Below are positions 27,063 through 36,046 of a stretch of 51,578 nt of DNA, one piece after another. How positions within the stretch are numbered: position 1 is the stretch's first letter; each line of letters opens with the position of its first letter. Origin of the DNA: Bordetella parapertussis (GTDB taxonomy: Bacteria > Pseudomonadota > Gammaproteobacteria > Burkholderiales > SG8-39); NCBI GenBank assembly GCA_945897475.1, contig CAMDFL010000006.1, positions 1-51,578 of the forward strand, in the 5' to 3' direction. Made by a program: the position numbers and the translations under genes. Under the pieces are notes generated by a model that did not search any database, was not told where the DNA came from, and saw only the letters and a program-made list of their open reading frames with translations.

Positions 27063-27944
27063 TCAAATCTTGTCAGGCCGCAACAGCAACACCGCGATCA
27101 GAAGCGAAAACGAGACCAACGGCGCCCATGCCGGCGCGGTCAAGGCCATGGTGATGGCCTCAGCAATGCCAATGACGACGCCTGCTACCAGAGCACCCAC
27201 GGGATTGCCCAGGCCGCCTATCATCACCACCGCGAACACCACGCCCACCCAGAGGTAAATCTGCGCCGGCGCCAGCGTGAAGCTCAAGGCGAGGCACATG
27301 CCGGCAATACCCGCCAAAGCGGCGCTCGCCCCGGATAGCACCAGACCCAACAGTCGTTCGTTGATGCCGAAGGCCACCGCGATTGGCGTGTCTTCGACCA
27401 CCGCGCGCATCGCCTTGCCCAGATCGGTGAAGCGCAGCAGCGCCCAGATCACGATCGACAGACCGAGGGCAAGCACGAAGGTAATCAGATCGGGCAGTGA
27501 AATGAAAAGCTCACCCAATTTGAATTTCACTGGGCCGTAGCTCGATTCAAGCCGGCGGTAGTCGGCGGTCCATATCCACTGGATCAGACTCTCCAGAATG
27601 ACTGTGAGACCAAAGGTGACCAGCAAGGAATTGAACGGGCTGATGGAGAATCGCACCAGCACCCAATGAAGCAACATACCGAAAAGAAAAAAACCGGGAA
27701 CGATAATGAGCAATGTCGCCAGCGGGTCCATTCCCGCTGCATGGCCGCCCACTCCACTGCCCACCGCCCCACTACCCAGCTCATAGGTCAGATACGCGCC
27801 AAGAAACGCCAGCGCGAAATGCGAAAGATTGATCTGCCGCAGCAATCCCCAGGAAAGGCTCAGGCCGATGCCAAGCAATCCATACAGTGCGCCGATGAAC
27901 AGACCCGACAGCAGCGACTGCCCGATAAGCGTAGCACTGGGCAA
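27063..27944 (-). CDS. livH: Branched-chain amino acid-type ABC permease LivH
   Basis: 293-residue membrane subunit with about eight hydrophobic segments. It opens with QSLLSGLFIGALYGLLGIGLSL and has the family segment GINERLLGLVLSGASAALAGIAG and GGLGNPVGALVAGVVIG near the C-terminus. A Gly/Ser-rich stretch (GSGAVGSGVGGH, residues ~58-69) in the first loop looks like a small insertion. It lies 15 bp after the binding protein gene and is certainly co-transcribed with it. Confidence 0.95.
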   Translation of the reverse strand: MPSATLIGQSLLSGLFIGALYGLLGIGLSLSWGLLRQINLSHFALAFLGAYLTYELGSGAVGSGVGGHAAGMDPLATLLIIVPGFFLFGMLLHWVLVRFSISPFNSLLVTFGLTVILESLIQWIWTADYRRLESSYGPVKFKLGELFISLPDLITFVLALGLSIVIWALLRFTDLGKAMRAVVEDTPIAVAFGINERLLGLVLSGASAALAGIAGMCLALSFTLAPAQIYLWVGVVFAVVMIGGLGNPVGALVAGVVIGIAEAITMALTAPAWAPLVSFSLLIAVLLLRPDKI

Positions 27945-27959
27945 ATCGCTGCTCCGAAA

Positions 27960-29159
27960 CTATTGGGTGATTATCTTGGAGCCAGGCGCGGCCCATTGCT
28001 TGGGCCACACCGTAACCCATTGGCCGTTCTGCACCTGCTTCACGCGCAACAAGTCATCGCCGAAATTATTTGGACCGTTGAAGCGCAAGCGCCCCTGAAT
28101 GGTATCGACCTGATTGGCGCGCAGCCATTGCGACATCGCCTTGTCGTCCAGGCCTTTGGTGGCCCTCACTGCGGCCTCCAACATCTGCCACGCCGAATAA
28201 GACGCCGCCGCCTGTGTATCCACGGAATTGTCCGGCAAGCCGGCCTTGCTGGCGCGCTCATTGAATATCTTGACGAAGGGACCGGCAACCGGATTGGTGG
28301 TGAAGGGCGGGTGCTGCTCGAAGATGGTCGCTGCCAGGGCGTTTCGGGCATATGGAGCCTTGGTCATCGGGCCCGGCGCGGGATAAAGGTGATAGCTCAA
28401 GGGAGGCGTGTAGTCGATCTTGCTCATGGCTTCGAGCAGTTGCAGGCCCTCCAGTCCGATATCGCCGACAAAAACGAAATCCGGTTTCGCATCCTTGATG
28501 CGGGCCGCGATCGGGCCGAAATCCTTGTTGCCGAATTCCCACTCCAGCCACAATACTTCCTTGATGCCGCGTTTTTTCGCCACTTCGCGCGCGCCCACGG
28601 AAACAAAGTGAACCGATGGAAATTTGCTGGTGACGATCGCCACGGTCCGCAGCGGATTGCCGGATTCGCGCACCGCGTCGAACACCGTGGCGGGTGCGGT
28701 AGCTTCCGGATTCGGTCCGAGATGCCATGCGGGAAACTGCATCTCGTACTTGGCAAGACCGGGAGTGCCGAAGGTGTGATGAATAAGAATTTTGTTGTAG
28801 CGCTGCGCCACCGCCATTGCCGACAGGATTGAACCTGTCGCATAGGGGCCCATCAACAGATCCACCTTATCGACCGTAATGATCTGCTCGTAGAGCGTCC
28901 GGGTCACATCTGGTCGCGACTGATCGTCACGGACAATCCACTCGACCTTGCGGCCCAGCAATCCGCCGCGTTTATTCAATTCCTCGACATAAATTTCGCC
29001 CACCAGTTTATGAACGATACCGGTTGCGGCAAGACCCCCCGTCAGCGCAAGCGTGCTGCCGATTCGGATCGGTGGCCCGCTTTGAGCAGCGGCGGGCAAT
29101 GCAAATAACATCTGGGACATCAGTACGGTTACAACAGCGAACGAAGCAAATGCATTCAT
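27960..29159 (-). CDS. LivK-type periplasmic binding protein
   Basis: The start at 29159 (MNAFASFAVVTVLM) is chosen because a strong SD (GAGGAGGG) lies 5 nt upstream and a signal peptide ending in PAAAQS follows directly; the longer frame from 29198 would bury both. The 399-residue protein belongs to the type I periplasmic binding fold (Leu/Ile/Val-binding or amide/urea-binding relatives): IRIGSTLALTGGLA, VDLLMGPYATGS, and LRFNGPNNFGDDLLRV near the end. First gene of the Liv operon. The ligand is uncertain; such receptors bind amino acids, amides and aromatic acids. Confidence 0.92.
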   Translation of the reverse strand: MNAFASFAVVTVLMSQMLFALPAAAQSGPPIRIGSTLALTGGLAATGIVHKLVGEIYVEELNKRGGLLGRKVEWIVRDDQSRPDVTRTLYEQIITVDKVDLLMGPYATGSILSAMAVAQRYNKILIHHTFGTPGLAKYEMQFPAWHLGPNPEATAPATVFDAVRESGNPLRTVAIVTSKFPSVHFVSVGAREVAKKRGIKEVLWLEWEFGNKDFGPIAARIKDAKPDFVFVGDIGLEGLQLLEAMSKIDYTPPLSYHLYPAPGPMTKAPYARNALAATIFEQHPPFTTNPVAGPFVKIFNERASKAGLPDNSVDTQAAASYSAWQMLEAAVRATKGLDDKAMSQWLRANQVDTIQGRLRFNGPNNFGDDLLRVKQVQNGQWVTVWPKQWAAPGSKIITQ

Positions 29160-29275
29160 AGACACCCTCCTCAAGGTACGAATCTTTGCAATCGCCAACG
29201 ATCACGGCGGCGATCAACCCCCTGCTGTAAGCGCGCAAATAATACCTTGCTTGACGAAACGGCGTAGCGCTGCCC

Positions 29276-29317
29276 GCGCGATACTCAATGCGCAATCCTC
29301 AACGCGCGATTCTGATC
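29276..29317. repeat. 14-bp tandem repeat, three copies, upstream of the second MetE-like gene
   Basis: GCGCGATACTCAAT, GCGCAATCCTCAAC and GCGCGATTCTGATC follow head to tail in the divergent gap between livK and the MetE-like gene at 29376. Related in style to other arrays in this window. Confidence 0.75.
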
Positions 29318-29375
29318 CAATCTGCCGAAGCATCGAGCTATAGAATGCGCGGCATATACCTCATCGCAGCCAGCC

Positions 29376-30524
29376 ATGCACCCCAACACTGAACGCTTCC
29401 TCACCACCCATACCGGCAGCCTGCCGCGCCCAGAAGACTTGGTGCGCATGATGTACGCCAAAGAGTCCGGCGTGCCGGTCGACCCCGCACCCCTGGCCGC
29501 GCGCATCAAGCTCGCGGTTGCCGAAGTAACCACGCGCCAAACCAAAGCCGGTGTCGACTACGTCAACGACGGCGAAATGTCCAAGCCCAGCTATGCAACC
29601 TATATAAAGGATAGGATTGACGGATTTGGCGGCGCAGACAATACATTTGTATATAAAGATCTAGAAGATTTTCCCGTACTGGCCAAACGCGTTTTCGGTG
29701 ACCCCGGTCGTTCGCGGCGGCGCACGCCGGCATGCAATGCGCCCCTGGCGCTAAAGGACGCGCAAGCGGCGCGCACCGATGCTGAGAATCTGCGGGCCGC
29801 CTTGCAAAACACCATCGTCGCCGGTGGATTTCTGAGCGCCGCCTCACCCGGCGTGGTTTCCCTTTTTTTTCGCAATGCATACTACCCAACGCAAGATGCC
29901 TACCTATTCGCCATAGCGGATGCGATGCGCCACGAATACAAGGCGGTCATCGACGCGGGATTCGATTTGCAACTCGATTGCCCCGACCTCGCCATGGGAC
30001 GGCATATTCAATACGCAAACCTGACGCTCGCCGAATTTCGCAAACGCGCACAAATGCACGTTGCCGCCTTGAATCACGCGCTCGATGGCATACCACCCGA
30101 ACGTCTGCGCCTGCACCTGTGCTGGGGCAACTACGAAGGCCCGCATCATTACGACGTTCCGCTCGCCGACATCATCGACATCGCCTTCACAGCGCGCCCG
30201 GCCGCCATTTCCTTCGAAGCGGCGAACCCCCGCCACGCGCACGAATGGTCGCTATTCGAAAAGCTTCGCCTGCCAGAGGGAAAAATGATCATTCCCGGCG
30301 TGATCGAATCCAAGTCCAATTTCATCGAACACCCCGAACTCATTGCGCAGCGCATCGCGCGCTACGCGCACCTGGTGGGACGCGAGAACGTGGTCGCCGG
30401 AAGCGATTGCGGCTACGGCACCTGGGTGGGGCAGGCGGCGGTGGACCCTGACGTAGTCTGGGCAAAACTGGCTGCTCTGGCCGAGGGTGCGCGCATTGCT
30501 TCGAGGCAATTCTGGACCGCCTAA
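29376..30524 (+). CDS. Standalone MetE-type methyltransferase, second subfamily
   Basis: The 382-residue protein begins TTHTGSLPRPEDL and has GVDYVNDGEMSKPSYATY, the pattern of the short cobalamin-independent methionine synthase-like group. Zinc ligands are read as His247 and Cys249 (LHLCWGN), Glu281 (SFEAANPRH) and Cys345 (GSDCGYGTW). It differs clearly from the protein at 22997-24172, so it is not a recent duplicate. It is divergent from livK, so the two MetE-like genes bracket the Liv operon. A link between the transported compound and methyl transfer is inferred from position only. Confidence 0.86.
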   Translation: MHPNTERFLTTHTGSLPRPEDLVRMMYAKESGVPVDPAPLAARIKLAVAEVTTRQTKAGVDYVNDGEMSKPSYATYIKDRIDGFGGADNTFVYKDLEDFPVLAKRVFGDPGRSRRRTPACNAPLALKDAQAARTDAENLRAALQNTIVAGGFLSAASPGVVSLFFRNAYYPTQDAYLFAIADAMRHEYKAVIDAGFDLQLDCPDLAMGRHIQYANLTLAEFRKRAQMHVAALNHALDGIPPERLRLHLCWGNYEGPHHYDVPLADIIDIAFTARPAAISFEAANPRHAHEWSLFEKLRLPEGKMIIPGVIESKSNFIEHPELIAQRIARYAHLVGRENVVAGSDCGYGTWVGQAAVDPDVVWAKLAALAEGARIASRQFWTA

Positions 30525-30741
30525 ACCTCTCGGACAGCGCACGGGCCTGGCGCAGGTTGATGGCGCGCCGGCCCGAAGATTCGGATGCCAACTTCAACAT
30601 CCTAATCGAAACGCCCGAGTGAGGGCGTCTGGGTCTGGCCGCACCTCATCGACCGTATCTTGGCAACAATGAACCATGAATGACGCGCCGATCAAACGAC
30701 TATCATGCCGGGCATGTCCGTAATCCAGGAGAGGGAAATTC
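30525..30741. other. Gap after the MetE-like gene, possible coding relic
   Basis: No gene is assigned. A short open stretch at 30527-30620 (+ strand, different frame from the upstream gene) reads ARAWRRLMARRPEDSDANFN and continues to a stop; it has coding-like composition but no recognised family. Just after it is a 6-bp stem ACGCCC/GGGCGT (30611-30628). Confidence 0.3.
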
Positions 30742-30864
30742 ATGGGACTTTCGCGCCACAATTTTCTACTGTTCGTCATATTCACCGCCGCAGGCTTACC
30801 CACCGCGATCTGGCCACTTCAGACACCGGCTCAGCTCCAAAAAACTATTCCAGCACTCAGCTAA
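30742..30864 (+). CDS. Possible 40-residue hydrophobic small protein
   Basis: An ATG at 30742 with a good SD-like AGGAGAGGG about 7 nt upstream opens a 40-codon frame: MGLSRHNFLLFVIFTAAGLP then a polar tail. The N-terminal half looks like a signal peptide or a single membrane segment. The frame ends 29 nt before the glyoxalase gene start. It could be a small membrane protein, a leader peptide for that gene, or the surviving signal sequence of a deleted exported protein. No family is recognised. Confidence 0.4.
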   Translation: MGLSRHNFLLFVIFTAAGLPTAIWPLQTPAQLQKTIPALS

Positions 30865-30893
30865 AAAAATCCGCATTACCTTTGGAGCCCTCA

Positions 30894-31334
30894 ATGCAAT
30901 ATCTCCACACCATGGTCCGCATCACCAACATCGATGCATCGCTTGATTTCTATTGCAAAAAACTTGGTTTGATCGAGGTGCGCCGCGTCGACAGCGAGAA
31001 GGGCCGCTTCAGTCTGATTTTCCTTGCCGCACCCGGCGACGCCGCCAGTGCCGAGGCGTCACGCTCGCCTTTGGTCGAACTCACCTACAACTGGGATCCG
31101 CAGACCTACGAAGGCGGGCGCAATTTTGGTCACCTCGCCTACGCGGTCGAGGACATCTACGCGATTTGTCAGAGGCTGCACGACGCAGGTGTAACCATCA
31201 ACCGCCCTCCTCGCGACGGCCACATGGCGTTTGTGCGTTCACCCGACAACATCTCGATCGAGTTGCTGCAAAAAGGCGATGCCCTGGCGCCTGCCGATCC
31301 CTGGAAGTCGATGCCTAATATCGGCCAGTGGTAG
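30894..31334 (+). CDS. gloA: Glyoxalase I-like VOC-family protein (lactoylglutathione lyase)
   Basis: The start at 30894 (MQYLHTMVRI) has GGAG upstream; a longer frame from 30705 would add a low-complexity leader. The 146-residue protein keeps the four metal ligands of the E. coli-type enzyme: His5, Glu62, His80 and Glu123. Glyoxalase I isomerises the hemithioacetal of methylglyoxal and glutathione. The sequence (LDFYCKKLGL, RNFGHLAYAVEDIYAICQRL, IELLQKG) supports this function rather than a generic VOC protein, though specificity is not proven. Confidence 0.85.
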   Translation: MQYLHTMVRITNIDASLDFYCKKLGLIEVRRVDSEKGRFSLIFLAAPGDAASAEASRSPLVELTYNWDPQTYEGGRNFGHLAYAVEDIYAICQRLHDAGVTINRPPRDGHMAFVRSPDNISIELLQKGDALAPADPWKSMPNIGQW

Positions 31335-31440
31335 GGCTAGCCAAAGTGGCGCCGCAGCAGATCGCATTCACGGCGATCCCGTAGCGGCCCACCTCGGTTG
31401 AAAGATGGCGCGTCAATCCCTCCAAGGCCCCATCCTCATC
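31335..31440 (-). pseudogene. Relic of a short-chain dehydrogenase (SDR) gene
   Basis: On the - strand one frame reads GALEGLTRHLSTEVGRYGIA and continues VNAICCGATLASP. This is the helix and strand after the active-site lysine of classical SDRs (compare GLxGLTRxLAxExGxxGIxVNAIxPGAT). Only about 35 codons survive, without start, cofactor site or catalytic Tyr/Lys. It lies between the glyoxalase gene and the amidohydrolase gene, immediately downstream of the latter on the same strand. Confidence 0.6.
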
Positions 31441-31459
31441 AACGTCTGACGGACACGCT

Positions 31460-32497
31460 TTAGGCCGGTGCGAGCTCACGGTCTTTCAGAGTCGCCTTAA
31501 CCGGGTCCTTCAGGCCAAGAATGCGGCGCGCATTGTCGTACATCACCTTCTGCTGGTCGGCCGCGGACAGACCGGCTTCATTCAATACCCGCAGCGCGCC
31601 TTCCGGATTCCAGCAAGGGTAATCGCTGCCGTACATGACGTGATCGACGCCGTAGAACTCGATCGCGAACTTCACCCCGATGGCATGCGGCGACACCGTG
31701 TCGGTATACATGCGGCGCAGGTATTCACTTGGGGGTTTCGGCAATTTCGCGGCTTTCGAATTCTTGTCCATGCGTCCCGCCTGATAGGGCAGGGCCCCGC
31801 CGGTGTGCGACATGAAGATTTTCAGATCAGGATGACGCTCCATGATTCCCGAGAGCACCATGCGATAGGCCGAGACGCTGACATCGATCACACGCCCCAG
31901 GCTGTTGTAGAGCGCGCCATCGTAACCATCCAGAATATCTTCGAAGGCGGCGTCGGTGGGGTGCATGAAGATAGGAACACCCAGTTGTTCGACACGATCA
32001 TAGAAGGGCTCGAGGCGTTCGGCGTCAATGCGGCCGCTCTTGCCTATGCTGCCGGGAATGTTGACCCCGCACAGGCCCAGCTTGTTGACCATGCGATCCA
32101 GTTCGTCGATCGCGACTTTGGTGTCCTGCAGCGGCACCACGCCGCTCGCCCACAGGTGGCCGGCGTGTTTGTTCTGTGCCCAGGCCATTTCGTCGTTCCA
32201 CATCTGCGCCGAGGCTAAGCCTTCTGAGGTGGAAGTCTCGGAAAAGTAGGCCGAAAAGGGACCTAAAGAGCAGACCACGTCCATCTCGTGGCCTTGCGCA
32301 TTCTGGTGCGCCAAGAGGCCGTCCAGATCGAACCATTCTGCCCATGCGCCGCCGCGCTTCACGCCTTCGCTGGTCCAGACGTTGTAGCCGCCATTCTTGG
32401 GATTGAGCTCGGCGCGCGGATATCCGGTTTTTCTTTTACAGAGTTCTTCGAAAACCGATTTCGGGTACCAGTGAAAGTGGGAATCAATGACGCGCAT
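31460..32497 (-). CDS. Amidohydrolase_2 (ACMSD-type) metal-dependent hydrolase/decarboxylase
   Basis: 345-residue protein of the amidohydrolase superfamily branch that includes aminocarboxymuconate-semialdehyde decarboxylase and gamma-resorcylate decarboxylase. Metal ligands and catalytic residues are visible: His7 and His9 (DSHFHWYP), His179 (IFMHPTD), His231 (FMSHTGG) and Asp292 (MYGSDYPCW). These enzymes often decarboxylate or hydrate ring-cleavage products. It is a single gene on the - strand with an SD-like GGAGGAG before the start. The actual substrate is unknown. Confidence 0.88.
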   Translation of the reverse strand: MRVIDSHFHWYPKSVFEELCKRKTGYPRAELNPKNGGYNVWTSEGVKRGGAWAEWFDLDGLLAHQNAQGHEMDVVCSLGPFSAYFSETSTSEGLASAQMWNDEMAWAQNKHAGHLWASGVVPLQDTKVAIDELDRMVNKLGLCGVNIPGSIGKSGRIDAERLEPFYDRVEQLGVPIFMHPTDAAFEDILDGYDGALYNSLGRVIDVSVSAYRMVLSGIMERHPDLKIFMSHTGGALPYQAGRMDKNSKAAKLPKPPSEYLRRMYTDTVSPHAIGVKFAIEFYGVDHVMYGSDYPCWNPEGALRVLNEAGLSAADQQKVMYDNARRILGLKDPVKATLKDRELAPA

Positions 32498-32824
32498 GCG
32501 GTGCTCCTCCGGTTGTGGTCCCTGCCCCTGCGCAAACCTGTTGCTTCAATATGGTCCGGGACTATTAAGTAAAACACAGTAAATGCGGAAAACATTGTAA
32601 GTGTAAGTGCGGGAAATTGTCGGGTCAACCGGGGCGTCCGAATTTTAAGCCGCAAGCGTCTCTGCCCTGGAGAATGGTTGAATGGATCGGTAGAAGTCGG
32701 CTGAAAAACGGCGCACCGACGGATGCATAGAGGTCTAAAGTCGCCCACGTCAGCGCCTCATTGAGGTTATTATGAGAATCAGGTTCTGCGCAGGTCTCCT
32801 GCTCACCTCAATAAAGGCGCTTTC
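32498..32824 (+). promoter_or_regulatory. Intergenic region with a long inverted repeat ending at the cheB/R start
   Basis: This 327-bp gap between divergent genes contains no gene. Arms GCGCCTCATTGAGGT (32753-32767) and ACCTCAATAAAGGCGC (32805-32820) can form 6 and 7 bp of pairing separated by a small internal loop, closing a 37-nt loop. The second arm contains the only SD-like AAAGG for the ATG at 32825, so folding would hide the ribosome site. The rest of the gap is AT-rich near 32570-32600 and may hold promoters; no clear -35/-10 pair is claimed. Confidence 0.6.
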
Positions 32825-35800
32825 ATGGCAACCAACAAGCCCACGGTAAGCAAAAAGCCCACGGCAACCGGTAAGCCCATGGCGAGCAAAAAACCCGTGG
32901 CAAGCAAAAAGCCCAAGACAAGCGAAAAAATCCAGGGCAAGCAAAAAACCCCGGGCAAGGACTCCCCAAAAGCCATCGGCCAAGTCGGTGGCGAACAATC
33001 ACAAGCAAACCCCGCCCCCGCTGCGGCCATGAATGGGGTGCCGCCTGCGCAAATCCCCCCCTCCGCCATTGTCGGAATAGGTGCTTCAGCGGGCGGATTG
33101 GAAGCCTTCGTGCAGTTTTTTCGCGCCTGCCCGGTGGACACGGGCATGGCCTTCGTACTGGTGCCGCATCTGGACCCAGGCCATGCCAGTCTACTGACAG
33201 AAATCCTGCAACGCGCCACCCGGATGCAGGTTGTGCAAGCCCTTGGCCAGACACAGGTGCAAGCCAACTGCATCTACGTCATTCCGCCCAACCGCGAGAT
33301 GTCCATTTTCAACCGGGAATTGCAACTGTCGATGCCTGAACTGGCGCGTGGGCAGCGCATGCCGGTCGATGCCTTCCTGCGCTCACTTGCCGAAGATCAG
33401 GGGGACAAAGCCATCGGTATCGTCCTCTCGGGTACCGCCAGCGACGGCACGCTGGGTCTGCGCGCCATCCATGGCGCTGGTGGCATTTGCATGGTGCAGG
33501 ACCCCGCTACCGCCAAATATGACGGCATGCCGCAAAGCGCCATCGCCTCCGGCTATGCCACCCATGTTTTGCCGGTGGAGAAAATGCCGGCAATGTTGCA
33601 ACAAATCATCAAGCAGTCCACGTTCAACCAAATGGGCTCGTTGCTGCCCGCCCCGATTGTCTTGAGCGGCATGAACCAGATTCTGCAACAGATACGCAGC
33701 GCCACCGGGCACGATTTCACGCTCTACAAAAAAAGCACCATCGGCCGTCGCATCGAGCGTCGCATGGCCAAGCACAACATCGATACTCCCGCACTCTATG
33801 CGCGTTTTCTGAAGGACAATCGCGCCGAGGTGCAGGTGTTGTTCAAGGAGCTGCTGATCAACGTCACCAGCTTTTTCCGAGACCCGGAAGCCTTCGTGGC
33901 GCTGAAAAAAACCATTCTGCCGCCGATGTTGACGAACAAGCCGGAGGGCTACCTGTTCCGGGTCTGGGTGGCCGGCTGCGCCAGCGGCGAGGAAGCCTAT
34001 TCGATTGCCATGGTGCTCTCGGAGTTGATGGACGAGATGAAGACAACGCAGGTGCCGTATTTGAATTTCCAGATCTACGCCACCGACCTCGACGATGATG
34101 CCATCGCCGTAGCGCGGGCCGGACGCTATCCGCCCAATATCGCCCAGGACGTGACAGTTGAGCGCCTGCGCCGCTACTTTACCAAGGACCAAGACAGCAC
34201 TGGCGGCTACAAAATCAAAAAGGAGATTCGCGATATGGTGGTGTTCGCCACGCAGAACGTGGTTAAGGACCCCCCTTTCACCAAGCTCGACCTGCTCAGT
34301 TGCCGCAACCTGATGATCTACCTCGAACCGGAACTGCAGAACCGGCTGATTAAACAATTTCACTACGCCCTCAAGCCCGATGGGGTGCTGTTTCTGTCCG
34401 CATCTGAGAGCATCACCGGCACTGCGGATCTGTTTGCATTGCTCGATCGCAAGTGGAAGCTCTATCGGGCCAGCCATCCGGTCGCCACCGACACCGACAC
34501 CGACACCGACAATTATCGACATCGAGGCACCATCGGCAATAGCCTGCATAAAGCGAACCCCGTGAATCCATTGGCGCGCGTCCCGCTGAAAAACCGTGCC
34601 TCATTCCATCCATTGACGATCGGCGATATGAGTCATCGCGTACTGCTGCAAAGCTACGCGCCGGCCTCGGTGACTACCGACACCTTGGGCAATATACTTT
34701 TCGTACACGGCGACACCGGCAAATACCTGCGCCCGACCCCCGGCCCGGTGAGCAATAACGTGATCGAGATGGCGCGCGAGGGCCTGCAACACGAACTGCG
34801 ATCCGCCATCTTCGATGCAGTCAACCGAGTAACGCCGACACGCAACCGCAAAGTCTCGGTGAAGACCAGCAGCGGCTTGAGCACAGTGCACATAAACGTG
34901 CGCCTGCTGCCGCGCCCCGCCACCGATTCCGCAACCAAGGTGGACCAGATCCTGTTGGTGAGCTTCGAGGATCTCGGCGAGCCCGAGCAGCCCTCGCCCA
35001 AACCCTCCGCCAAGCAGGGCCGCGGCAAAGCTGACTCCGTGTCAATAAATGTCATGCACCTCGAAGACCTGGAGAAAGAACTCGCCCACAACAAGGAAAC
35101 CCTGCAAGCGACCATCGAAGAGCAGCAGGCAACCAATGAAGAACTGCAATCGACCAACGAGGAGTTGCAGTCCACCAACGAAGAACTCCAATCTTCCAAT
35201 GAAGAACTTGAAACCTCCAAGGAAGAACTGCAATCGCTCAATGAAGAGACCATCACGGTCAATAGTGAGTTGAGCACCAAGGTCGAGCAGTTGATCGGCA
35301 TGCAGGACGACATGAAAAACCTGTTCGACAACATCAGCGCCGGTGTCATGTTCTTGGACAATCATCTGCTCATCCGGCGCTTCACACCCGAGACGACGAA
35401 GGTCTTCCGCCTGATCCCCACCGATGTCGGCCGCCCTTTGAGCGACATCGCCTCGAACATCGAGGGCGAAGACCTGATTGGCGAACTCCAGGCTGTGATC
35501 GACAAGCTAATTCCGATCGAGCGTGAGGTGCGCACCCGCGAGGGCGCATGGTTTCTGGCGCGCATGCAGCCCTACCGGACTCTGGACAACGTCATCGCGG
35601 GCGTGGCGCTGACTTTCACCTCGATCACCGAATTCAAATTGGCCAGCATCAAGCTTGCTGCGATGGAGGCGCACAACCTGGTGGCCGAGGGCATCGTCAA
35701 CACGGTCGCCGAGCCGCTGTTGGTGCTCAATAGCGACTTGCGGGTGAACTCGGCCAGCGCATCGTTCTATCAGCGCTTTTCTCTCACGCCAGAACAAACA

Positions 35801-36046
35801 GTGGGCCAAAAAATCTACGACCTCGGCCGTGGCCAGTGGAACATGGCGGCCCTGCGCCAGTTGCTCGAGGATAGACTGTCGCGCGAACCGCAGCTGGAAG
35901 GCTACCCGGTGGAGATCGACCTTCCGGGTCTGGGCAAGCGCCGCGTGCTACTCAATGCCAGGCGCGTCGTGACCCTGGGCACCACCACCATCCTGCTAGC
36001 GATCACGGCAATCCAGGAATTGGATAACAATGAAGCAGCCCGATAA
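32825..36046 (+). CDS. CheB-CheR-PAS fusion chemotaxis-type regulator
   Basis: 1073-residue cytoplasmic protein. Order: a Lys/Pro/Ser/Thr-rich N-terminus with repeats of about 8 residues (1-50); CheB methylesterase (~80-270) with Ser88 in GASAGG, His115 in PHLDP and Asp207 in TASDGT; CheR methyltransferase (~275-545) with VWVAGCASGEEAYSIAM for SAM binding; a linker with a TD-dipeptide run (34487-34510, four copies of ACCGAC); a coiled coil of repeated EELQSTN heptads (~745-815); two PAS-like domains (~820-930 and ~945-1073). There are no chemotaxis receptors or flagellar genes nearby; such fusions often serve other signalling. It overlaps the histidine kinase gene by 17 nt. Confidence 0.93.
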   Translation: MATNKPTVSKKPTATGKPMASKKPVASKKPKTSEKIQGKQKTPGKDSPKAIGQVGGEQSQANPAPAAAMNGVPPAQIPPSAIVGIGASAGGLEAFVQFFRACPVDTGMAFVLVPHLDPGHASLLTEILQRATRMQVVQALGQTQVQANCIYVIPPNREMSIFNRELQLSMPELARGQRMPVDAFLRSLAEDQGDKAIGIVLSGTASDGTLGLRAIHGAGGICMVQDPATAKYDGMPQSAIASGYATHVLPVEKMPAMLQQIIKQSTFNQMGSLLPAPIVLSGMNQILQQIRSATGHDFTLYKKSTIGRRIERRMAKHNIDTPALYARFLKDNRAEVQVLFKELLINVTSFFRDPEAFVALKKTILPPMLTNKPEGYLFRVWVAGCASGEEAYSIAMVLSELMDEMKTTQVPYLNFQIYATDLDDDAIAVARAGRYPPNIAQDVTVERLRRYFTKDQDSTGGYKIKKEIRDMVVFATQNVVKDPPFTKLDLLSCRNLMIYLEPELQNRLIKQFHYALKPDGVLFLSASESITGTADLFALLDRKWKLYRASHPVATDTDTDTDNYRHRGTIGNSLHKANPVNPLARVPLKNRASFHPLTIGDMSHRVLLQSYAPASVTTDTLGNILFVHGDTGKYLRPTPGPVSNNVIEMAREGLQHELRSAIFDAVNRVTPTRNRKVSVKTSSGLSTVHINVRLLPRPATDSATKVDQILLVSFEDLGEPEQPSPKPSAKQGRGKADSVSINVMHLEDLEKELAHNKETLQATIEEQQATNEELQSTNEELQSTNEELQSSNEELETSKEELQSLNEETITVNSELSTKVEQLIGMQDDMKNLFDNISAGVMFLDNHLLIRRFTPETTKVFRLIPTDVGRPLSDIASNIEGEDLIGELQAVIDKLIPIEREVRTREGAWFLARMQPYRTLDNVIAGVALTFTSITEFKLASIKLAAMEAHNLVAEGIVNTVAEPLLVLNSDLRVNSASASFYQRFSLTPEQTVGQKIYDLGRGQWNMAALRQLLEDRLSREPQLEGYPVEIDLPGLGKRRVLLNARRVVTLGTTTILLAITAIQELDNNEAAR

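Noticed and set aside
33383..34549. 388-codon open frame antisense to the CheB-CheR gene
   Set aside because: Composition is that of a shadow frame; the + strand frame has all expected domains.
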